A stretch of DNA of 64,000 bases from Phycisphaerales bacterium (GTDB lineage Bacteria > Planctomycetota > Phycisphaerae > Phycisphaerales > UBA1924), in contig JAFIFZ010000055.1 of the NCBI GenBank assembly GCA_020831775.1, positions 1 through 64,000 of the forward strand, given 5' to 3'. The stretch's first letter is position 1, and every line of letters starts with the position of its first letter. The notes below the pieces were generated by a model. It saw only the letters and a list, made by a program, of their open reading frames with translations, did no database searches and had not been told where the DNA came from. Shown one piece after another: positions 29,601-40,800 of this stretch. The position numbers were made by a program, and so were the translations under genes.

Positions 29601-30189
29601 CGAGCGAGCCGAGCGTCTCGGCCATGGGCTGATCGCCCGAAAGTCGGGCGACAAGGTCCGGCGATCGCTCCGCCGCGGCGGACAGTTCCGCGATCGCCCC
29701 GCTCAGCGAACGCACCTGCGCAGGGTCGAGCAGTCGCGAGCCGAAGCCGATGCGGTTGATGCGGACCGTCCCGTCGTCGAGCCCCGTCGCGACCATCGAG
29801 AGGTCCGGCGTCCAGGCGAGCGATCGGGGGATCGCCCCGTCGGGCAGGAGGGGGCGTTCGTCGAAGACCTCGCCGGTCGAGACTCGGATCGAACGGACAA
29901 CCCCGTCACGCCCGAGCTTGGCGGCCGCCCGGAGCTCGCCCACAAACCCGGACTCGAAGGCGATCAGACCGACGGCCCCCGTCTCGTCGGCGCGGGCCTG
30001 GACGAGCGATTCGGTCTTTCCACCCACAAGCAGGGGCGCCGAGACCCAGACCAAGAGCACGCAGATCCCCAAGACGGCTCCGAGGACCGCCATGCCACCG
30101 ATCGTGATGACGATCTCCGCGCCGCGGTCCCACAGCCGCACGGCTCGGCTGCTGCGTCGGCCGGGGCCGGCGGATTGCTTCGCGGCCAT
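26683..30189 (-). CDS. pstC: Phosphate ABC permease PstC with very large beta-propeller-like insertion
   Basis: 1168 aa against about 320 in E. coli. After one N-terminal helix (IVITIGGMAVLGAVLGICVLLVWVSAPLL) comes a roughly 640-residue extracytoplasmic region. WD40-like strands such as SLAWTPDLSMVATGLDDGTVRI and repeated V-x-hydrophobic blocks suggest a beta-propeller broken by a helical segment (about residues 150-380). The permease begins near residue 735 (LMPLIFGTLKATVVAMIIAAPLAVLAAIY) and has the cytoplasmic loop SEDAMRSVPDSLRLASLGAGATPWQTAVRVVLP. A second insertion of about 120 residues lies within the permease. It lies between pstS and pstA. Longer PstC forms exist in other bacteria, but this one is extreme. 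Confidence 0.88.
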   Translation of the reverse strand: MAAKQSAGPGRRSSRAVRLWDRGAEIVITIGGMAVLGAVLGICVLLVWVSAPLLVGGKTESLVQARADETGAVGLIAFESGFVGELRAAAKLGRDGVVRSIRVSTGEVFDERPLLPDGAIPRSLAWTPDLSMVATGLDDGTVRINRIGFGSRLLDPAQVRSLSGAIAELSAAAERSPDLVARLSGDQPMAETLGSLGAEPGREVSSLLRRSEDHAATLARRDEAGREAHQALGSTLGSLRADAEAGRLVARLADPARAEALEALLDELDALSFDPALEQLGEERSVEAGEDFGRLVLVLEAIANAAPLIGADPQAADSALLRAMVATASALDSTADLLVRVTGSRDELSGLASDPSLRANALELLARLAELDDGDDFALRAAPGPGDRPLLRFGGGDVGAVVSGVERSGVLELRLTIPLITAGRPIRVAEGDDPVVRVSVARTPTNDRILAAHTESGVTFWRSERGLEAGDTRVAVRAVVSTRRVLIESDRYGTPDRLLITEDGEQVWGVWAASGELRRYAVSPDHEDPEAASTMRFAGSYTTAAPITASDMTVGARSLLIATDDGRLRTLFTATQRGAGEDGRAVVGNELLGPSDDPVVSLGVSARDRTVAALRSSGRLDLMHATSAKRVASVAAGEGDTPIAVFMLPRRDGLMLVDAAGGYRLWALDAGHPRASFRSLFRPVLYEGEYQPQHVYQSSAGSEGAEVKYGLMPLIFGTLKATVVAMIIAAPLAVLAAIYSSEFLSPGTRKAVKPTIELMASLPSVVLGFIAAMVLAPYMRDHLPAVLVGFVVVPLTIVLAASLWRALPDHASRRIGATSRLGIVFVLLAIGCLLATGVGPLIERTLFSVSEGDRLVAAGLHRPADPDAVPAWVPDDPSELTSAEQRTLRGFHGIYTVGGELVLPEGELDDIPATRLPPEGGIRRWLDGAFGGPTPGWLVALFPIGLLLSAALRGPLLDRRLAEMGTGATPGKVIATELLRFGLTIAGAIALTLLGAQALVWLGHDPRDSIFGPFSVRNTLVVGIIMGFAIIPIIYTISEDAMRSVPDSLRLASLGAGATPWQTAVRVVLPVAASGIFSAMMIGLGRAVGETMIVLMATGNTPEISMNIFSGFRTLAANIAVELPEAPPGGTHYRVLFLCGLVLFLMTFVINTTAELVRQHFRKRNAAL

Positions 30190-30249
30190 GCGTCGATGCC
30201 CTTCGGGAACCGGAACTCGGGCCGGGCTGGGCCTGTTGGGGACGGAGCG

Positions 30250-31212
30250 TTAGAACGACGGTTCAATCCCGACCTTGCGCAGATCCTCACGCGCGGTGTC
30301 GGGGGCGACAGGGTAGTACCCTTCGCGGATGATGGCCTCCTGGCCCTGTCGGCTGTAGACCATGCGGGCGAACTCTCGCCTGAGGGGGTCGAGGCCCTGG
30401 CGCTCGTCGTAGTTGACATACACCAAGAGGAAGCGGGCGAGGGGGTAATCGCCGCTGAGGGCGCCTTGGAGGTCGGGCGATGCGGCCGCGTGCCCGTCAA
30501 CGACGATCGGGACGGCCCGCACGGCGGCGGTCTTGTACCCGATGCCCGAGTACCCGATGGCGTAGCGGTCGCGTCCGACGGCCTGGACGACGCCGGACGA
30601 GCCCGGCTGCTCCTTCACCGAGGACTTGAAGTCCGCCCCGCCGAGGGCGAACTGCTTGAAGAAGTCGTAGGTGCCCGAGGCGCTGTTGCGCCCGTACAGG
30701 CTCAGCGGGCGGTCGGCCCAGCCCGGCTCGTCGACGCCCAGGTCGCCCCAGGTCAGGTCGGACCCGCGGACGCTGAACGCACGGTTGATCTGATCCATCG
30801 AGATCTCGCGGATCGGGTTGTCGCGGTGGACATAGACCGCCAGGCAGTCGATGCCGACCCGGAGCAGCGTGGGCGGGTAGCCGAAGCGGCGCTCGAACTC
30901 GTCGATCTCCGACGAACGCATCGGGCGGCTCATGGGGCCGAATTGGGCCTGGTTCTCCATGAGCGCTGGAGGGGCGGTGCTGGAGCCCTTGCCCTCGATC
31001 TCGATCTGGACATTGGGGTAGAAGCGGTTGAAGACCGCCGCGAGCTGGGCCATGACATTGTTCATGGTGTCCGAGCCCATGCTCTTGAGCGAGCCGCTGA
31101 CGCCCCGGGCCCGCTGGTAGGACGGGAACGACTCGTCAACAGTGACGGGCGCCATGCCCATCATGAGGACGCCGCAGCAGAAGGCGGCAAGAACCGCGCC
31201 AAGCTTTCTCAT
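30250..31212 (-). CDS. pstS: Phosphate-binding periplasmic protein
   Basis: 320 aa with an N-terminal signal peptide (LGAVLAAFCCGVLMMGMAPV). PstS features are the GSDTMNNVMAQLAAVFNRFYP start, KGSSTAPPALMENQAQFGPMSRPM, the phosphate-contacting SLYGRNSASGTYDFFKQF and the YSGIGYK segment. It binds phosphate outside the inner membrane and delivers it to PstC/PstA. GGAGG lies 7 bases before the ATG. It is the first gene of pstS-C-A-B; the 164-base upstream gap shows no convincing Pho box by eye. Confidence 0.95.
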   Translation of the reverse strand: MRKLGAVLAAFCCGVLMMGMAPVTVDESFPSYQRARGVSGSLKSMGSDTMNNVMAQLAAVFNRFYPNVQIEIEGKGSSTAPPALMENQAQFGPMSRPMRSSEIDEFERRFGYPPTLLRVGIDCLAVYVHRDNPIREISMDQINRAFSVRGSDLTWGDLGVDEPGWADRPLSLYGRNSASGTYDFFKQFALGGADFKSSVKEQPGSSGVVQAVGRDRYAIGYSGIGYKTAAVRAVPIVVDGHAAASPDLQGALSGDYPLARFLLVYVNYDERQGLDPLRREFARMVYSRQGQEAIIREGYYPVAPDTAREDLRKVGIEPSF

Positions 31213-31376
31213 CTTTCGACCTCCAGAAGGTGTCGGCTCTGACAGCTTTACCCGTCTTGCGGGGATTGAATCAGTAGGGAGGCGTCGGTCGCGCCGACCC
31301 CCGCGGAATGTGAAGAACAGGTAAAGCCCGCGCCCGCCGGCCGAACACGCCCCTGCCTCGGTGCGGAAGGTCCGGT

Positions 31377-31898
31377 TCAGCGCACCAGCGGGACCTCGGT
31401 CATCTGCGTGATCTTGCGGTCCCCCTCGATCGCGGGGATGTACTCGCAGACCATGATCCCAAAGCGGGGCAGATCGCCTTCGAGCTCCTCACGGACGACG
31501 CGGAGCTTGAGGGGGTACTGGATGTTCCCGTTAAACATGCTCTCGGCCTTGGCCAGGACATCGGCCCTGACGATCCAGTCGGCGATGAGCTCGGCGCTGG
31601 GGTCGAACAGGCGGAAGTAGAGGTCGCCCCGCGCCGGGACGCCGGCGAAGATGTCCCCGTCGCGGGCGAAGAGGATGATGGTGAAGTCGAGCCGGTCGAC
31701 GAAGCCGTCGCGGTTCCGGTCCTCGGCGCCGTTGAAGATCATCTCCATCGTCTGGGGACGGAGGCTTCGCAGGCGTCGTTCGTCGAGCACGCGCGGGCCC
31801 TTGGGCTCGGGCGTGGCGCACGACTGGCACAGCACCCCCGCGATCAGCAGCAACACAACTCCCAAGGCTCGCTTCACGGTTTGCTCACTCCCTGTCAT
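31377..31898 (-). CDS. Lipoprotein overlapping the giant secretin (candidate secretin accessory)
   Basis: 173 aa; the lipobox LCQSC lies about 27 residues in (VLLLIAGVLCQSC). A likelier start is the GTG at 31877, but the ATG at 31898 overlaps the end of the giant secretin frame by 14 bases, which points to translational coupling. The mature protein has an EF-hand-like loop, DRNRDGFVD, directly followed by a beta strand, then a domain with YFRLFDPSAELIADW. No homology is recognised. Position and lipidation are what one expects of a pilotin-type protein that delivers a secretin to the outer membrane, but the sequence does not match known pilotins. Confidence 0.65.
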   Translation of the reverse strand: MTGSEQTVKRALGVVLLLIAGVLCQSCATPEPKGPRVLDERRLRSLRPQTMEMIFNGAEDRNRDGFVDRLDFTIILFARDGDIFAGVPARGDLYFRLFDPSAELIADWIVRADVLAKAESMFNGNIQYPLKLRVVREELEGDLPRFGIMVCEYIPAIEGDRKITQMTEVPLVR

Positions 31899-34800
31899 CG
31901 TCGCCCCCCGACCACCAGCCCCCGCCAGACCTCTGGGCCGGTTGCTCCTGCGTTTCCTGCCCGGGCGACGGCAGCCTCCGGGTCGGCTCGATCAGCATGC
32001 CGCCCTCGCCCCGCTCGGGCCTTGCGATACCCGGGCGGACCTCGGGGATCTCCTTGCGCGATTCACGGTCGAGGATACGCCGCACATTGGCGACGGCGGC
32101 CATCCGGTCGATCGAGACATCCGAAAGCACCCGCTGCTTGGCGACATCCTCGGGCTTGGTGCCGTGGATGACGCGGGGGGTCAGGATGACCAGAAGTTCT
32201 GTCTTCACGCTCGAACGGAGGTCGGTCTGGAAGGCCCTGCCGAGGATCGGGATATCCCCGAGGATCGGCACCTTGGTTCTGCGTTCCTGGTCGGTGGTCT
32301 GGATCAGCCCGCCGATGACGACGGTCTGCCCGTCCTTGACGGTCACGATTGTGTCGACGAGGCGCTGGGTGATGATCGGCGACTCGAAGTCTTCGCTGAT
32401 CCGGGTGGTGCGCTGGCTGACCTGCGAGATCTCGGGGTTGATCTCCATGCGGACGAAGCCATCGGGGCTGATCGTGGGCGTGACATTCAGGATGATGCCC
32501 ACATCCCTGCGGGAGACATTCGCGCGGGTTCGGCCGGATTCGAAGGTCTCCACATCATCGATGATCGCGATGTTCTCGCCGACCTGGATGACCGCCGGCT
32601 CGTTGTTGGTGACGGTGACCTCCGGGCGGCTGAGCACTTCGAGCCTGCCCTGCTGCTCGAGCGAGCGGATCAGCAGGCCGAAGTCCTGCGAGGCGACCGA
32701 GAGGTTCGGCACGCCCAGCGCCGTCGCGACCGCGACGCCCGCGGGCGCAGAGCCGATGATGTAGTCTTCGCCGCCGAACGGGCCGACCTCGATGTCCATC
32801 CCCCAAGTCTGCTCCTGGTCGATCGTGACCTCCGCCAGCAGCACCTGGATGACGACCTGCGGCGGGGCCGCGTCGAGCTCCTCGACGATCCTCCGGACCG
32901 ACTCGATGTACCTCGGAGAGGCGGTGATGACCAGCTTGTTGGACTTCTCGTCGCCGACGACCGTCACCTCCTGCTCGAGTTGGCGCGACAGGGCGCCGAG
33001 TTGGTCGTCGCGCAGGGTCTCTCGGATCCGGACCGACTCCTCGCGGAAGAAGTTCGTGAGCGTCGTCTCCATCTCCAACGCCTTGGCGTTACGGAGGTGA
33101 TAGACGAAGCGTTCGCGCTCGGTCGCCTCGATGTTGTCGAGGCTTTCGATGACATTGCGGACCAGATCGAGATACTCCTCGGTCCCTGAGACGAGCAGCG
33201 TGTTGGTTCGCGGGTCGATGGTGATCGCCAGCTCCTGGCGCTCGTCGGGCACGGGGGTGACGCGCGTTGCGTCCAGCAGGGACGGGCCCTGCTCATCACC
33301 GACGAGGTCGGCCGACTGCGTCGGAATCAGCACGAGGCGGTTGCCCTGCTGCTGGAGATTGAACAGGTCGCGAAGGACACCCCGCATCGCGCCCGCGTCG
33401 GCGTTCTGGAGGCGGAAGACCTCGATCTTGCGGTTGCCCGCGGTGGTGCTGTCCAGGTCGTCGATGATCTCCTCGATCAGCGACATGATCTGGGGCGGCG
33501 CCGCGACCAGCACCGAGTTGGTCCGCAGGTCGAAGGTCAGGCGGACCTGATCACGGATCGCGCCGTCGATCTGCGCCTCGCTGGGCGCTTCGCCGATCTC
33601 CGTCTCGATCCGCGAACGCAACTGGTTTCGGAAGAACCGCACGCGCGTCGCCTGCTGGGCGGCGATCGAGCCCTGGCCGCCCCCGATCGGGCGACCGGCC
33701 AAGATCGTCTGGAGCAGGTTCACGACCTCGATCGCGTTGGCGGTGCGGAGCTCGATCCGCCGGATGTCCTGCTCGGTGCGGATCTCGCCCGCGTCGAGCT
33801 GCACGACCAGACGCCGGATCTCGCCGATGTCGTTCTCGCTGCCGGTGACGACCAGGGCGTTGAGGCGGTCGTTGGCCATCACGCCGACCGAACCCGCCCC
33901 GCGGCGCTGGTTCTCACGCCGCACATACATCTCGTTGATCGCCTGGGTGATTTCGCCCGCCCGGCCCCGATCGACATACAGGATCTCGGTCTTCTGCCCG
34001 GTCGTTCGTTCGGCGTCGCCCGTAGCCAGGGCGCGGATGAGCTCGCGGACCAGCCGCAGGTTTTCCTCGCTCGCGGCGACGATCAGCGAGCCCGTCGCCG
34101 GCTCGGGCTCGATGCGGAACGCGTCGGAGGGCGACTGGGGCACGCCGGCGCGCCGCGTCGCCTCGATGCGTTCGGCCACAAGGCGCTGCAGTCGCGGCGC
34201 CAGCGCGTTCACATCGGTATCGGGCACCGCGATCACATGCAGACCGACCGCGTCGGTCGCGTGCTCGCGGTCGAGCGTGTCGAGCAGCCCTTCGAGAATG
34301 TCCAGGCTCCGGCGGCTGGTCGAGACGATCAGGGCGTTGGTCCGGAGATCGGCCTGCACGACCACGCGGTCTTCGGGCCTCGCCTCTCCCACGCGCTCGC
34401 GCTCGGTGAAGACCTGGCGGACGATCTGAGCGACGCGGTCGGCCGCGGCGAACCGGAGCGGGAAGACCCGCACCTCGTTGCTCGCTGAGGCGGCCTCGAC
34501 ATCGAGCATCGAGACCAGCTCACGCACCGCGTTCACATTGGCCTCCGAGCCGACCACGATCAGCGCGTTCAGCTGTGTTTCTGGCGTGATGAGCAGGCCC
34601 GACAGCGGCGCGACGAGATCGGTCTCGGCGAACTGCGATGGGTCGGTCGGGTCGCCGCCCGCCTGCAAGACGCGGAGGCGTCCGACCTGGCGACGCAGCG
34701 CTTCGGCCTCGGGCGTGCGCCCGACGCCGGTCACGAGCACCTCGCTGAGCTTGGCGGCAAGCCTCGTCGGGTCGGCGTGCTCGACGGGGATCAGCGTCGT

Positions 34801-37800
34801 CTCGACCCAGCGCCCGCCCTCGTCGCTGTCCATGTCGCGGATGAGCACCTCGACGAGCGCGACCGCTTCCTCACGACCGGCGACGATGAGCGCGTTGGTG
34901 CGCTCGTCGACGGAGACGGCGATTTCGCCGGCGAGGGCTCGGCCGGTAGCAGTGGTCGGCTGGCCCCGGCGCTGCGTGCCGGGCAGGCGGCGCAGCGCCT
35001 CGCCCTGGCGGAAGACCTCGTCGATGACGCCGCGGAGGCGCGAGGCCGAGGCGTTCTTGAGCGGGAAGATGCGGACGACGACCGCGTCACCGATCGGGAG
35101 CGTGTCGAGCATCTTGACGACGCCCTTGAGCGCCTTGACGTTCGCCTCGCTGGAGGCGATGACGATGGCGTTGGACTGCCCGTGCTCCTGCAGACGGATC
35201 GGCACGGAAAGATCGAGCTCGGCCGCCGGCTTGTCCCAGCGGTCGGCGGCGATCGAGAGCCTGCGGATCTGCTCGACCAGCGAGCGGGCCGGCGCCGCGC
35301 CCGTGGTCTGGTCCTCGGGGTTGAGCATGCGCCGGAGCGTCTGCACGACCGCCGAAGCCTCCGCGAGCTTGAGGGGCACCACTTCGACGAACTGGTCCGC
35401 CCCCGCCGGCTCGGCGTCCATCGCCCTGACGAGATCGGCGACGGTCTCGGCGTCGCGCGTGTCGGCGACGACCGCCAACGCGCGCCGGGAAGTCATCGGG
35501 ATGATGGCGACGGGCTCTGTGACGAGCCCCGCCTGGCCCGCTGCGGGCTCGCGCGTGACGCCCATCTGCTCGAGCAGGCGCCGGATCTCGGCGGGCTCGT
35601 TGTGCTCGATGTCGATGATGAGGACGCCTCGCCCGGGGGCGCCGCCGCCGCCACCGATACCGCCCAGCTCGCGCACGACCGCTCGGACCTGTTCGAAGAT
35701 GTCCTCGCTGGAGGAGACGACGAGGCTGTTGCTGGCGCGGTCGACCTCGATCGCGAAGATCTCGCCGCGGCGTTGGGCGATGGGGCCGAAGCTGCGGGCG
35801 ACGGTGTCGCGCATGCGTGCGGCCGAGCCCTCGCCGACCGCCAGCACGCGCGGGAGCGCCCCGCTCTCGCCGGACATCGCACCCAGCGACTCGACAAGCG
35901 ACTCGATCTGGGCGAACTGCGTCTCGTCGGCGCGGACGAGGATCACGCCCGCGTCGTCGTCGCCGATCACCTGCACAGAGCGCGTGCCCCCGCCCGCATC
36001 GACGCGCGAGGCGAACATCGAGCGCACACTCTCGGCGATCCGCGTCGGGCGGCCCGAGCGCACGCGGATGATCCGCGGCTCGGGAAGCTGCAGCACATCG
36101 GGCACATCGAGCCGCTCGACGATGCGCTCGATGCGCTCGAGGTCGGGGCGCGAGGCGAAGACGATCAGCGCGTTGCTCTGCGCCTCGGCGGAGACGATCG
36201 GCGTCTCCTCGCCCGAGACGAGGACGGGGATGTCGAAGAAATCGCGGTCGTCGCGCGTGCGCTGGCGGTCGCGCTCGCGCTGCAGGCGTTCGCGATCGAC
36301 CTGGCGGTCGAGCGTCGCCCTGAACGCCTCGCTCAGCGAGCGGGCGACGCTCCTCGCGTCGGCGTGGCGGAGGGGGATCACCGCGAGCTGACGCGAGGTG
36401 TCATACTCCTCGGTGTCGAGCTGGTCGAGCAAAGCGGAGATGCCCGGCCACTCGGGCTCGTCGGCGCTGATCACCAGGGAGTTGGAGGCCGGGTCCGGAA
36501 CGATCGTCACACGCTTGGCGCCGGGCGTGGCGGCCTCGGGGGCAAAACGCCCGTAGAAGACCTGCAGCGCGTCGGCGATCTGCTTGGCGTCGGCGAAGCG
36601 GAGCTTGACGAACTCGGTCCGGCGGTCGCCGTCGGGCGCGACATCGACCGCCGTGATGATCTCCTCGATCTCCTCCATCTGCTCGGGCGTGGCGGAGACG
36701 GCGATGGTGTTGTCGGTGGGGTTGAAGTCGAAGGCGGGCCGGGGCTCGCCGGCGCCGTAACGCCGGTCGCGGAACATCGCGTTGAGCGTGAAGCGGACAT
36801 CGTTGGCCGTCGCGTTCTGCAGCGTGAAGCGCCGGAAGCGGACAAGGCTGCGTGCCGGCTCTGTGTCGAGCTTCTCGACCTGCTGCATCACCAGATCCAC
36901 CGCCTCGCGCGAGCCGCTGAGCACCAGCGCGTTGCTGCGGGCGACGGGTGTGATCCGTACCTTGATGTTCTCCGGCAGCGACGCGCGCACGGCGGCGGCG
37001 ACCTCGGTGGCGCTGGCCGAATCAAGCGGGACGGTCACGAAGGTGACATCGTCGGAGGTCGGCGCTCTGTCGAGCTCGGTGATGAGCGCTCGCACGCGGT
37101 CCTCGATCGTCTCGGGAACAGACACGATCAGCGAGTTGGTGCTCGGCTGGGGCGTGACGATGATCCGTTCCTCGCTGCGGGTTGCGGGGAACATCTGGCG
37201 CACGGCTTGGGCCGTCTCGTTCGCCTGCGCGTTGCGCAGCGTGTACACCTCGACGAGGCGGTGGTCGCCCAGTTCGGGCTGGTCCATCTGCGCGACCAGA
37301 TCGCGGACGATGCGGAGGTCGTCTTCGGGCGCAGCAACGATGAGTATGTTGCCGTCGGGCGAGCCGAGGACGGAGACCGCGCTCTCCGACCCGTCGATCT
37401 GCGCCCGGCCCTGGAAAAACCGCTGGAGGCTGCCCGCGGCCCTGCCCGCCTGGGCGTGGCGCAGCGTGATCGTCTCGATCTTCACGCCCTCCCGCTCGGC
37501 GGAGGCGTCGAGTTCCTTGATGAACTGCTCGGCCTCGTCGACGCGTTCGGCCACGCCGACGAGCAGCAGCAGACGCCGGCCCCGATCGACCTGCACCTGC
37601 ACCCGCTGAGGGTCTGTGCCCTGCCACGGACGCCAGCCGGGCGTCGAGAACGCCTCCTGGATCAGGCCCCGCACCGCGTTCAGGTCCACGCGCTCGGCGC
37701 GCACGGCTCTGACGATCCGCCTCGCTCCCTCGTCGGGCGCGCTGTCGAGCATACCGACGACGCGCTCTGCCGTCGCCAGCAGGTCGCCCTGGCCGAGCAG

Positions 37801-40800
37801 CATCACGGTGTTGGAGCGCTCAACGGTCGAGATATACAACTGCTCGGCGTCGGGCTGGGGCTGGCGACCCCAGAGCCGCTCGGCCTGCAGGTTCCAGACC
37901 AATTCATCGAGCGTCTGCTGGATCTCCGACACCCGGATGTTCTCAAGGCGGACCATCCGAATGTCGAGTTGGCGGGCCTCCGCCGGCTCGTCGAGGGCCG
38001 CGGCCATCGCCTCCACCTGGGCGAAGTCGTCTTCCGAGGCCGCGACGATCAGGGTCCCGCTGCGTCGGTCGCCAAAGACGGCCACCCCGCCGCTGGCCCC
38101 GCGTTCGCCGGCCCTGGTCCGGTCGCGGAAAAACTGCTGCAGCGACTGGGCGACGGTCTGGGCGTTCGCCCGTTCAAGCCGGATGGTGCGGAGCGGGAAG
38201 CCCCCCGTCTCCGCCTCGTCCAGCCGCTCGATGAGCGCCGAGGCTTGGGCGATTTCCTCAACTGTTGCGCGCACGACGACAACGCTCGAAGCGTCCTCGG
38301 CGGTGATCCGGATGCGGTCGCGCCGCGCCTCGTCACGCCCGATGAGCACCTGCTCCAGCACGCGACGCACCGACGACGGGGACGCCTGCTTGAGCGTGAA
38401 GACCTCCGTCACCGAACCGTCGTCGGCGAGGCTCGTGTCGGTCTCGTCGAGCAGGCGACGCACCTCGGCGTGCTGCTCGTCAGACGCCGTCACCAGCAGT
38501 GTGTTGGTCCGCTCGTCGACGAAGAACCTTGCTCGCGGCGACTGCCTCGACGCGGCGTCCTGGCGCTGCGCGTCGAACAGCCCCTGCATCGTGCCCGAGA
38601 GCCGCCTCGCGTCGGCGTTTTCGAGCGTGTAGCGCCGGATCGACATCCTGTTCTGCGCCGGGCTCTGATCGATCAGCGAGACGAACGCGTCGATCAGTTC
38701 GAGGCTTTCGGGCGGGGCCGACACGATCAGCGAGCCCTGCCCGGGATCGCTCATCACAAAGACCGTCGCCGGGTCGACACTCCCCCGCACCCGGCCCTCG
38801 GGCCCGTCGACCGTCAGGTCCAGCTCGCGCAGGCGCCTCGCCTGGCGACCCCGAGGCTGCGGGCTCAGAAAATCACGCACCGCCGAAACCGCCTGCGGCC
38901 CCTGGATGTTGCTGAGCGGATAGATCTTGACCGTGCGGCTCTCCCCCGCTCCGGCCCGAGCGATCGACGCGATCAGCGTGCCCAAGACCTCAAAGTCCGT
39001 GTCGTTGGCCCACACGATCACCGCGTCGCCCGCAGGGTCGGCCGTGATGCCCACGCGACCGGTAAAGCCCGCGGGGTTCTGATCGCTCGCCCGCCCGACT
39101 TGGCCGACCGTCTCGCGCACGACGCCGACGATGCCGCGCGCGTCGACCCCGTCGGGCAGACCGATCACGCGGACCGCCGTCGGCTCCGGCGGGAGTTGGT
39201 CCTGAAGCTCGCGCGCGAGTTCTGCGACGCGATCGGCGAGCCTCGACGAACCGACGACGAGCAACGCGTTGGTCACGGGATCGACGGCGATCGTGACCGA
39301 CACGCCCTTCTCATCACCCGTCCCATCGCTGGCCCTGTCGCCGTCAGACCCGCCACCCGGAGAAGGCTCCGGATCGTCGTCGCCTTCGTCGTCACCCTCG
39401 GTCTCGATCGAAAGGCCGAAGACCGCGGCCTCCATCAGCCGGTGCAGCCAGTGCGTGCCCTCGACGCCGAGAGGCTCGTCAATAGGAGCGTTGATCGAGC
39501 CGGGCCCGCGCCGCTCCTGGCGCCGCAGCAGTTCCTCGGCGCTGATGACCTCAACACGGACGCTGGAGTCGCGTTCGAGCAGGCTGCGGAGCGTCTGGGC
39601 CATCACCTCCGCGTCGGCCCTCGAACGGTCGACACGGATCGTCCGCAGCGATCGCCCGGCCCTGACCGTCGCGTCGTCGAGCTGGCCCGCGACGCGTTCG
39701 ATCCGCCGGATCTGCTCGCCCGTGCCGCGCACCACCAGCGCGTTGGCCGAACGGTCCACCCGCACCGAAGGCGGGGTCGTTGTCTCGTCGTCGAACAGGC
39801 CTTCAAGGCTCGCCGCCAGCTCCGAAGCGTCGGCGTTGATCACTGGCAGCACGCGGATCTCGCGGTCCTCGCGCTCGGCCGTCTCGGTGGTGTCCAGCTC
39901 GCCGATCACTTGCTCGGCCAGCGCCAGCGTCCCGGCCGGGCCGGAGATCACCAGCGCGTTCAGGCGGGGCTCGGGGGCCACACGAACCGCCTGCTCGCGC
40001 GGCTGGCGGCGCTCACGCAAAAGCTGAATCCGCGCCCACTCGGGCACCAAATCAAGATCAGATTCCTTCGCCAGCACACGCTCGACCAGCGGCGCCAGCG
40101 TCTCGGCCCTGGCGTGACGCAGGAATACCGTCCGCACGCCGACGCCGTCGGCGTCCACGGCGATGTCCATCTCGCCGATGAGCGCCCGCGCCTCGGCGAT
40201 CTGGTCGGAGGTGCCCGAGAGCACGACCGAGTTGCTCGCCCGCTCGGCGCTCACGCGGATCTCCGGCCGCCCGGGACGGGCCGCGCCGCGCATCGCTTCA
40301 CCGATCGCGCTTGCGACCGACTGCGCGTCGCCCTGGCGGAGGCGGACGACCCGCACCTCGACCACGCCCTGCTGGCCCGGCCGATCGAGCGTTTCGATCA
40401 GCTCCCTGGCCAGCGGCATCATCGGCGTCGGCACGCTCACGAGCAGTCGGTTGGCCCCGCCTTGTGTGTCGGCGTTGACCGCCGGCTCGGTCAGGCGGAC
40501 GCCCGCGCTCTCCAGCCGCCGCAACGCCTCGGGCCACCGCGAACGATCGGCGAGCAGTCGCGAGACCGTCTGCGCGACCTGCTGCGCATCGGCGTGTTCC
40601 AGTTCGTACAGCCGGAACTCGACGGGCGGGACCGAGGGCGTCCGATCGTCGAGGTCGCTCAAGACCGCCAAAGCCTCGGCCGCCTTGTCCGCCGGAGCGA
40701 CGACCACGATCGCCCCGCTGCCCGGCTCGGGGATCAACTCGACAACGCTCCGCCCATCCATCGCCGAGGCGAGCACGCGATCGGCGGTGCGCACGAGGTC

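Noticed and set aside
31213-31376. Pho box upstream of pstS
   Set aside because: Only isolated CTGTCAG- or GTTCTTCAC-like half-sites; no tandem 11-bp repeat.
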